Origin: Clostridiales bacterium
Lineage (GTDB): Bacteria > Bacillota > Clostridia > Lachnospirales > CAG-274
Length of the DNA: 20,812 bases
Assembly: GCA_021203425.1 (NCBI GenBank)
Contig: JAJQBF010000119.1
Coordinates: 1 to 20,812, forward strand
Direction of reading: 5' to 3'
Positions 15,318 through 20,812 of this stretch are shown piece by piece; positions within the stretch are counted from its first letter, which is position 1, and each line of letters begins with the position of its first letter. Made by a program: the position numbers and the translations under genes. The notes under the pieces were generated by a model. The model made no database searches. It saw only the letters and a program-made list of their open reading frames with translations, and was not told where the DNA came from.

Positions 15318-16610
15318 TCATCTCCTTAAGACCAAAACCCTGTCTCTGTCTTCATCAAAAACTTCGGGAGGGCAAGCCTTAAATCTGTCTTTGCTTATTT
15401 TGCCCAAATAGCTGTAAATTCCCTTTGAAGGCGTAAACCACCATGCATCAAAGCCCTTATAATTACTTGTGTCAAGTTCGAATTCCTTACCGAGCCATGT
15501 ATAGGCAAAGAGAAAATCTCCTCCGGCAAAAACCGCAATTCTTTCGTGTTTTTCTCTCTGACCGCCAATAATAAGCTCATCTTTCACCTCGCCGGTTGTA
15601 AAATTAACGGAGGTTACAAGGTCTTTTAAATATTTCATCTGACCGGAACCTTCGTGATGAAGAGATATTTTCCAGTTTTCTCTCACGCCGTAATTATTTA
15701 CTCCCTGTGTAGGCTCGTCCTTTCCGCCGTAAAACTGCATAACTGAGTTGTCTCCGTAGGTATGACCGCAGGCTCCGGCAAAAACCGACCAGTAGGCATA
15801 CCGCCTTACGTGGGTTGCCGTCCAATAAGGCTGTGTGGGGTCGTGAAGCCCCTGTAAAATCCATTCATATGAAGGCTCGGCATCAAGAGTGGGCTTTAAT
15901 GGCAGTCTTTCTCTGTCACGAAGAACATACTTCCAGTTGTCTTCTCCGAAAAAGCCCTCGGCTCTCTTGTTATCGTCCCATCTGCCCAGTGAGCCTTGGT
16001 CATATCTTCTGTGACCCGACTGGAACATATTAAAATCAAGCCAGTCTCTGTCGTTAAACCATGTAGAAGATGCACAGCGGCCGAAGGGGTGGAAGGTTAT
16101 AAGTCTGTCGGGATTTTTCTCCTTTAATATTCTGCCCATTGTGTCATAGATTTTTTCAAAGCCCACAGGTCTTATATCTCCGCCCAAAACCCAGACAATA
16201 TTATCATAATTTTTATATCTTTCGCCTATAAATTCAGCATACCTTTCCACGTTTTCTTCTGTTATAACCCCTGCCTTTAAAAGACTTCCCCAACAGGGCA
16301 GAAGAGCCATATAAAGCCCGAGTTCACCGGCTTTTTTAATCACTCTGTCACAGTGCTCCCAATATTTTATGTCTTCAACATTACAGTTGGGTATGTACAT
16401 TTTGTTAATATCACACAGCCCCTCCGTAGCATAAATAAGAACCGCCTGAATAACAGTAAAACCCTTGTCTGCTCTGTTTTTAAGATAAACAAAGGCATCT
16501 TCCTCTGTCAGCTTATGAAAAATAAGCCAGCCCGTATCTCCCAGCCAGAAAAAGGGCTTTCCTCCGCAGGCCAAATATTTTTTATTCTCGCTTATTCCTA
16601 ATTTTTCCAT
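15318..16610 (-). CDS. DUF4038 glycoside hydrolase (GH140 apiosidase-like)
   Basis: 430 residues without a signal peptide, hence cytoplasmic. The N-terminal ~320 residues form the DUF4038 TIM-barrel: G-K-P-F-F-W-L-G-D-T-G-W (17-28), V-W-V-L-G-G-D-I-R-P (139-148) with D145, and L-D-A-E-P-S-Y-E (242-249) with E245. D145 and E245 are the likely acid/base and nucleophile by analogy with GH140 enzymes, which cleave apiose from rhamnogalacturonan II side chains. The C-terminal ~80 residues (F-A-Y-T-W-L-G..., D-A-W-W-F-T-P-S-K-G) match the small beta domain usually labelled 'putative collagen-binding'. DUF4038 proteins have varied substrates, so apiosidase activity is only a possibility. AGGAGA lies seven bases before the ATG. 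It heads the run of closely spaced genes and its leader contains the inverted-repeat element at 16642-16735. Confidence 0.87.
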   Translation of the reverse strand: MEKLGISENKKYLACGGKPFFWLGDTGWLIFHKLTEEDAFVYLKNRADKGFTVIQAVLIYATEGLCDINKMYIPNCNVEDIKYWEHCDRVIKKAGELGLYMALLPCWGSLLKAGVITEENVERYAEFIGERYKNYDNIVWVLGGDIRPVGFEKIYDTMGRILKEKNPDRLITFHPFGRCASSTWFNDRDWLDFNMFQSGHRRYDQGSLGRWDDNKRAEGFFGEDNWKYVLRDRERLPLKPTLDAEPSYEWILQGLHDPTQPYWTATHVRRYAYWSVFAGACGHTYGDNSVMQFYGGKDEPTQGVNNYGVRENWKISLHHEGSGQMKYLKDLVTSVNFTTGEVKDELIIGGQREKHERIAVFAGGDFLFAYTWLGKEFELDTSNYKGFDAWWFTPSKGIYSYLGKISKDRFKACPPEVFDEDRDRVLVLRR

Positions 16611-16641
16611 ATTCTTTTCTCCTATCTGTTTTTTAACAAGT

Positions 16642-16735
16642 CTCCCCTTTAGGGGAGCTGTCAGCTGAAGGCTGACTGAGAGGTTAGGCTCTGCACACCG
16701 GAACTTGACACCGACTTCGGTTTCGAGCCTAACCT
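16642..16735. repeat. Composite inverted-repeat element (REP/MITE-like)
   Basis: Four stem-loops are packed into 94 bases: CTCCCCT-TT-AGGGGAG (16642-16657), GTCAGC-TGAAG-GCTGAC (16660-16676), and an 11-bp stem AGGTTAGGCTC (16681-16691) / GAGCCTAACCT (16725-16735) that encloses CCGA-CT-TCGG (16711-16720). The motif CTCCCC...GGGGAGCTGTCAGC...GCTGACTGAG matches, from memory, a dispersed intergenic repeat frequent in gut Clostridia. It has no coding capacity and ends about 25 bases before the ribosome site of the glycoside hydrolase gene. Confidence 0.7.
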
Positions 16736-16747
16736 TAATTCAAAGAA

Positions 16748-16775
16748 AGTATCGGAGCCTTTAAGCCCCGATACT
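16748..16775 (-). terminator. Possible terminator of the PBP-stalk transcription unit
   Basis: Stem AGTATCGG (16748-16755) / CCGATACT (16768-16775) with extra G·U and G-C pairs inside. On the minus strand it is followed by TTTCTTTG, a poor T-run. It lies 130 bases past the stalk gene stop, so it may instead be part of the neighbouring repeat cluster. Confidence 0.45.
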
Positions 16776-16904
16776 CCGTTTTACAGTCTGTTATATATTC
16801 TGAAAACAAAGAGATAAACTCCGTCCCAAAATAAAGTTTTTGTACACTTTAAGGCTTTCTTTTTAAGCCGTGCTTTTATGAAATTCACATAAATTCCCCC
16901 TCTT

Positions 16905-17348
16905 TTACAGGGATTGTATACCGCCTATTTTAAGACCCATACTCTTTGTAACTATGGCTGTTTTTGTTTCCGGCTCCCAGTCAACCTCTGCGTCTATAGC
17001 CTCGGCAACCGTTCTTAAGGGAATCATAAATCTTCCCTCATAAATCTGCTGGGGTACGATAGGGGTTTTTGCTTCTCCGTTTACATAAATAACATCGTCT
17101 CCGGCTGTAATAGACACCGTATACTTACTGCTCGTAAGAGTTGCCGTTTTTGTTTCTTCATCATAGCTTACATCAAAATTAAGCTCTTCAAAAACACCTC
17201 TTACGGGAACAAGGGTTGTGTCTTCAACAATAATACCCTGTGTGTCGATAGTATTTCCGTTTACAACAACATTTACTCCGCCGTCGGCATAGGCTGCAGA
17301 AGAAAATGTCATAGCAGCTGTGGCAAAAACCGCAATAAATTTTTTCAT
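16905..17348 (-). CDS. Small secreted stalk-domain protein (copper amine oxidase N-like)
   Basis: 147 residues: a signal peptide (about 1-21, cleavage near A-Y-A-D) and one complete stalk domain with both half-motifs, V-P-V-R-G-V-F-E-E-L and I-P-L-R-T-V-A-E-A-I, each followed by the E-T-K-T-A strand. No catalytic domain is attached. In Firmicutes this module is found at the ends of many surface proteins and is thought to bind or present at the cell wall; the name 'copper amine oxidase N-terminal' is historical and does not imply oxidase activity. Its sequence is close to the stalk domain of the protein at 1324-2748, so they are probably paralogues. AAAGGA precedes the ATG. It begins 32 bases after the PBP stop codon, which suggests co-transcription and a wall-related role. 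Confidence 0.85.
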   Translation of the reverse strand: MKKFIAVFATAAMTFSSAAYADGGVNVVVNGNTIDTQGIIVEDTTLVPVRGVFEELNFDVSYDEETKTATLTSSKYTVSITAGDDVIYVNGEAKTPIVPQQIYEGRFMIPLRTVAEAIDAEVDWEPETKTAIVTKSMGLKIGGIQSL

Positions 17349-17380
17349 TGTTTTCAGTCCTTTCTTAAATTATATATATA

Positions 17381-20300
17381 TCAGTGAATAGGTTCCTCAT
17401 AATATTCCTGACTGTCAGCCGGAGCCTCGGCACCGCCCGAATCGCCGGAAGAGTCATAACTGCCTCCGCCGCCGTCGTCATAATAGCCGCCTCCGTCGTC
17501 TGAACCGTAATCGTAATCATAATCCAAATCACCGAATTCGGCATCATAAGCATCTTGCAGATCATCGTCCGAGGGGTTAAGATTAACGTCACCGGAAGAG
17601 TAGGAACTGCCCGAGCTGCTGCTTGAACTGCTCGATGAATTTGAACTTGAATAGCCTGTGTTATAGCCGTAATCATAACCCGAATTTGTATATTTGCTGT
17701 CGAGATAAAGACTTCCCGAATGTCCTCTGCAGTATTCCGTCGGTTCTGTTCCCTTTACAAAATATTCATTATGTCCGGAACAGTTTCCGCCGGGCAGAAG
17801 ACCGCTGTATGAACAAACATAAACCTGGGTAACATCGGAAGGCATTTCTAAGTCTTTGACTTCCAAATTCTCGTGGATTTTTTCCATACAAGTCCGCCAT
17901 ACAACCATATGCGCCGACTGATTCAGACCGTTCATATTTTTGACTGTACTGTCATATTCGTCATATCCAAGCCAAATTCCGGCTGCATAATAAGGCGTTA
18001 AGCCTACAAAGGTTAAGTCCTTTGTATCTGTTGTTGTACCTGTCTTGCCGGCTATCAGCATAGCTGAATTTACAAAGGCAGCGCTTGTACCCGTACCCTT
18101 TGTAATAACGTCTTTCATCATATCTATAAGAACATAAGCCGCCCCCGAAGAAAGAACCTGTCTGTCTTCAAAGTCTGTATCATAGTTTAAAAGCTCATTT
18201 CCGTTATGATCCAAAACCTTTGTGTAAAGTGTGGGCTTTTTATAGACACCCTCGTTTCCTATTGTGCCGTAGGCCGCCGTAACCTCAAGCTGTGTTACAC
18301 CGTTTGTAAGACCGCCCAGCGCCGTAGCAAGGTGTGCATCGTCTTCAAGGGTTGTAAAACCGAAATTCATAAGGTAGTCATAACAGGTATTAACCCCTAC
18401 CATATCCATAGCTTTAACCGCCACAATGTTCATTGAGTTTTGTACACCCAGTCTGGGGTTAGCCATACCTCTGTAGCTGCTTCCCCACCAGTTTGAAGGG
18501 GAATAACCGTCGGGAGAAGTAAAGGGAGAGTCTTCAATAGGGCTTGCCGCTGTTAATATACCGGTGTCTATACCCGGGGCAAAAGCCGCAAGAACCTTGA
18601 AAACAGAACCGGGCTGTCTTGCCGAGGCTGTCGCTCTGTTAAAGCCTCTGTTTACGGTTTTTTCGCCTCTGCCGCCTATAAGAGCTTTAACATAGCCCGT
18701 ATGGTAGTCTTCTATAACCATAGCCGACTGAGGTTCAACGGTATATGCGGATCTTTCCGCAAGTATGCTTTCATTGCTGCCCAGTTCGCTTTCAACCTGG
18801 GCTTTCATTTCCGCAACATACTCTTCGGCTGCCTCTGTGTTCGTTACATATTTGCTGTATTCCGAATGTTCAAGCTTTCCCGTCTCATTGTCCTGAACGG
18901 AGACTGTATAAGCCGCTTTCAGGTTATATACAGCAGCGGGGAAAAGTGAGTCGTCGGAAAATGTATCGTCAAGCACCTTCTGAATACTTTTATCCCATGT
19001 TGTATAAATCTGTAAACCGCCGTTATATATAAGATAGTTTGCCTGAGCCTCGCTTATACTGTATTTATCCTGAAGATCTTCGGAAACCTGGTCAAAAAGA
19101 CTGTCTATAAAATAAGTATGGATTGTTGTTGAGTCGGTTGTAGTGGTGTTTGTAGATGAAGAAATATATGAATATACGTCTTCATTTATTGCCTCGTTAT
19201 ATTCTTCGTTTGTAATATAGCCCTGCTCCAACATTTTCTTTAAAATTTCAGACTGTCTTGTTTTGTTTTGATCGGGGTTGTTTCTGGGGGAATAAGCCGA
19301 AGGATTGTTTGTAATAGCCGCAATTACGGCACACTCCGCCAAATCAAGTTCCGAAACATCTTTATTGTAATAGCCCTGAGCCGCAACCTGAACACCGTTA
19401 TAGCCGTGAGCCAAATATATCGTGTTCAGATAAAGCTCTAAAATATAGTCCTTTGCCGTTTCCTTTGAGCCTAACTCTTCCGCAAGCATAGACTCATATC
19501 TTACGGCAAGATACTGCTCCTGAATTTTAGACTCGATGTCATTTCTTGTTACCTTTGTAACATTGTTTTTAATAAGCTGCTGAGTTATTGTAGACGCACC
19601 CTGAATACTGCTGCCCGAGAAAATCGAATAAGCCGCTCTGGCAATACCCCTGAAGTCAATACCGTTGTGGGTATAAAATCTTTCGTCCTCAATAGCAATA
19701 AAGGCATGCTGTAAATCTATGGGAATTTCCTCAAGAGAAACATAAACTCTGTTCTCCTCTCCGTGGAATTCATCAACCTGCAGCCCTGCGTCATCATATA
19801 CAAAAGAGGTATATGAGTCAGGCTCTATAGAGATAAGCTCCAGCGCCGGAGCATTTCTTATAATTCCTATATAAACACCCAAGCCGGCGCCTACACAGGC
19901 AAAAATCACACTGAAAAAGACAATCAGCGCCAATTTTATAACAAACTTAAAGCCCCAGAAAATCCTCTCAAAGACATTCATATCTTTAAGTTTTTTTCTT
20001 TTACTTCTTTTCGCTTTCTTTTTAGCCTGTTTTTCAAGCTTTTTTCTTTCTCCCGGCGACAAATCTTCCAAACTTCGCTCGGAAGGTCTTCGGCCTTGTG
20101 ATGCGGCGGCCTGATATATTCCGCTGTTATGGTTTTTGTTTCCGGCTGAAGACGTATTTCTGTGTGAAACAGTGCCCCCTGCCGCAGAACTTCCGGCTGA
20201 AGTGTTGTGCGATACAGTGTTTTTTGCCGAAGAACTGTGAACCGCACCGTCATGTAATTTTATGCCCTGAGTTCCGGCTGTATTTCGGCTCTGAACAGCT

Positions 20301-20641
20301 GCCGCCGAATGAACTGTTCTTCCCGATGCTGCCGCATTTGAAGATGTAGGGCTTGAAGACCCGTTTGCGGCTGCCATTTTTGCCTCCAGTTCTCTTCTCG
20401 GGGTAAGCCTGTTGTGAGGCAAATCCTCATCGGTTATAGGTCTGTTGGCTCTTCTTCTTGCCAAAGCCTCTTGTTCCTTTTTCTTTTCCGATTCCGTTTT
20501 TATAGGCTCCCTGTCTTTTTTGAAAAGACTTTTCGTAAGGCTTGTGACCAATATATTATAGTCGATTCTTTCGTCAATACCGTTTTGGGAATTTTTGTTC
20601 CCGGCGGAGTTATGTATTGAACCGTTGTTGTTTTCACTCAT
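17381..20641 (-). CDS. Class A penicillin-binding protein (PBP1A-like, transglycosylase/transpeptidase)
   Basis: 1086 residues. It polymerises lipid II and cross-links peptidoglycan outside the membrane. Order: a long cytoplasmic Ser/Ala/Asn-rich region (1-195), a Lys/Arg-rich stretch (200-220), one TM helix (about 234-258), a GT51 domain with E-D-E-R-F-Y-T-H-N-G (318-327; E318 catalytic) and G-A-S-T-I-T-Q-Q-L-I-K-N (348-359), then a transpeptidase with S-V-F-K (S679 nucleophile, K682), S-M-N (736-738) and K-T-G-T (866-869). After a Cys-containing segment (C943, C954, C971) comes a Ser/Gly/Tyr/Asp tail (about 985-1086). Family members are usually 700-900 residues; the extra length is the two low-complexity ends. 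The ATG follows GGGAGGTTAAGTT. Symbol ponA/mrcA is possible but not certain. Confidence 0.94.
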   Translation of the reverse strand: MSENNNGSIHNSAGNKNSQNGIDERIDYNILVTSLTKSLFKKDREPIKTESEKKKEQEALARRRANRPITDEDLPHNRLTPRRELEAKMAAANGSSSPTSSNAAASGRTVHSAAAVQSRNTAGTQGIKLHDGAVHSSSAKNTVSHNTSAGSSAAGGTVSHRNTSSAGNKNHNSGIYQAAASQGRRPSERSLEDLSPGERKKLEKQAKKKAKRSKRKKLKDMNVFERIFWGFKFVIKLALIVFFSVIFACVGAGLGVYIGIIRNAPALELISIEPDSYTSFVYDDAGLQVDEFHGEENRVYVSLEEIPIDLQHAFIAIEDERFYTHNGIDFRGIARAAYSIFSGSSIQGASTITQQLIKNNVTKVTRNDIESKIQEQYLAVRYESMLAEELGSKETAKDYILELYLNTIYLAHGYNGVQVAAQGYYNKDVSELDLAECAVIAAITNNPSAYSPRNNPDQNKTRQSEILKKMLEQGYITNEEYNEAINEDVYSYISSSTNTTTTDSTTIHTYFIDSLFDQVSEDLQDKYSISEAQANYLIYNGGLQIYTTWDKSIQKVLDDTFSDDSLFPAAVYNLKAAYTVSVQDNETGKLEHSEYSKYVTNTEAAEEYVAEMKAQVESELGSNESILAERSAYTVEPQSAMVIEDYHTGYVKALIGGRGEKTVNRGFNRATASARQPGSVFKVLAAFAPGIDTGILTAASPIEDSPFTSPDGYSPSNWWGSSYRGMANPRLGVQNSMNIVAVKAMDMVGVNTCYDYLMNFGFTTLEDDAHLATALGGLTNGVTQLEVTAAYGTIGNEGVYKKPTLYTKVLDHNGNELLNYDTDFEDRQVLSSGAAYVLIDMMKDVITKGTGTSAAFVNSAMLIAGKTGTTTDTKDLTFVGLTPYYAAGIWLGYDEYDSTVKNMNGLNQSAHMVVWRTCMEKIHENLEVKDLEMPSDVTQVYVCSYSGLLPGGNCSGHNEYFVKGTEPTEYCRGHSGSLYLDSKYTNSGYDYGYNTGYSSSNSSSSSSSSSGSSYSSGDVNLNPSDDDLQDAYDAEFGDLDYDYDYGSDDGGGYYDDGGGGSYDSSGDSGGAEAPADSQEYYEEPIH

Positions 20642-20747
20642 AACTTAACCTCCCTGACATAAGGAGCACTCATGCTTTTGATGTCCATATTAAACCCGAC
20701 ACCGAACAAATTTAAAAAGTGATAAATGAGCCGCTCCCATACATAAT

Positions 20748-20775
20748 ATTATAACATATAATATAAAAAATACAA
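20748..20775 (-). promoter_or_regulatory. Probable sigma-A promoter of the PBP gene
   Basis: On the minus strand TTGTAT (20770-20775) and a perfect TATAAT (20748-20753) are separated by 16 bases. This would give a leader of about 100 bases before the PBP start codon at 20641. Confidence 0.6.
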
Positions 20776-20812
20776 TAATCCATTTAACAATCATCTTGAT
20801 GTCACGTACAAT

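Larger units (their letters stand above)
16611..16904. other. 294-base intergenic region with repeat element and hairpins
   Basis: There is no coding region I can support. It holds the composite inverted-repeat element (16642-16735), a hairpin (16748-16775) and, nearer the stalk gene, a weak GGCTT/AAGCC hairpin around 16852-16868. A promoter for the glycoside hydrolase operon is expected here, but I cannot place one with confidence. Confidence 0.6.

Noticed and set aside
16641..16676. CRISPR-like repeats in the hairpin cluster
   Set aside because: The elements are different inverted repeats, not evenly spaced direct repeats, and there are no spacers or cas genes.

Overview
The window looks like chromosomal DNA of a low-GC Gram-positive anaerobe, most likely a Clostridia (Eubacteriales) member of gut type. 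The basis is a class A penicillin-binding protein with low-complexity tails, two proteins with copper-amine-oxidase-like 'stalk' domains, a Clostridia-type S8 (Csp-like) protease remnant, a lipobox lipoprotein, strong AGGAGG-type ribosome sites and AT-rich intergenic DNA. I cannot name a genus. Every gene I can support lies on the minus strand, so transcription runs from high to low coordinates. I see no tRNA, rRNA, CRISPR array, transposase or phage gene.

In transcription order: (1) A cell-wall pair, a bifunctional PBP1A-like enzyme (20641-17381) behind a good promoter, followed after 32 bases by a small secreted stalk-domain protein (17348-16905). (2) A 294-base gap holding a hairpin and a compact element of stacked inverted repeats (16642-16735). 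(3) A tightly packed run: a DUF4038/GH140-type glycoside hydrolase, an amidohydrolase coupled to it, an HTH-type regulator, a protein kinase-NACHT-type NTPase with a membrane anchor, a lipoprotein and a pyrimidine-nucleoside phosphorylase (16610-8352). (4) A secreted phosphodiester glycosidase (8227-5495) and a Cof-type HAD phosphatase (5405-4596). (5) A decayed subtilisin-family gene (4518-2851). (6) A secreted stalk plus CAP-like protein (2748-1324) with a strong terminator, and a membrane-anchored DUF5050 propeller protein (1131-145).

The part most worth attention is 14537-9690. A possible DNA-binding protein is followed by a gene that reads as one kinase-NACHT-TM protein and then by a lipoprotein. 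This is a plausible envelope-spanning signalling or defence cassette with cytoplasmic kinase and STAND-type modules, an outward-facing C-terminal domain and a surface partner. In this copy the large gene is cut by an in-frame TAA inside kinase subdomain IX. The stop is exactly explained by tandem duplication of the trinucleotide ATA: removing one copy restores the expected D-I-Y-S motif with no change of frame. The S8 protease gene is more plainly dead, with four frameshifts, one nonsense codon and the catalytic His codon changed to Arg. Neighbouring genes are intact, so these lesions look local rather than general sequencing noise, although read-level checking is needed.
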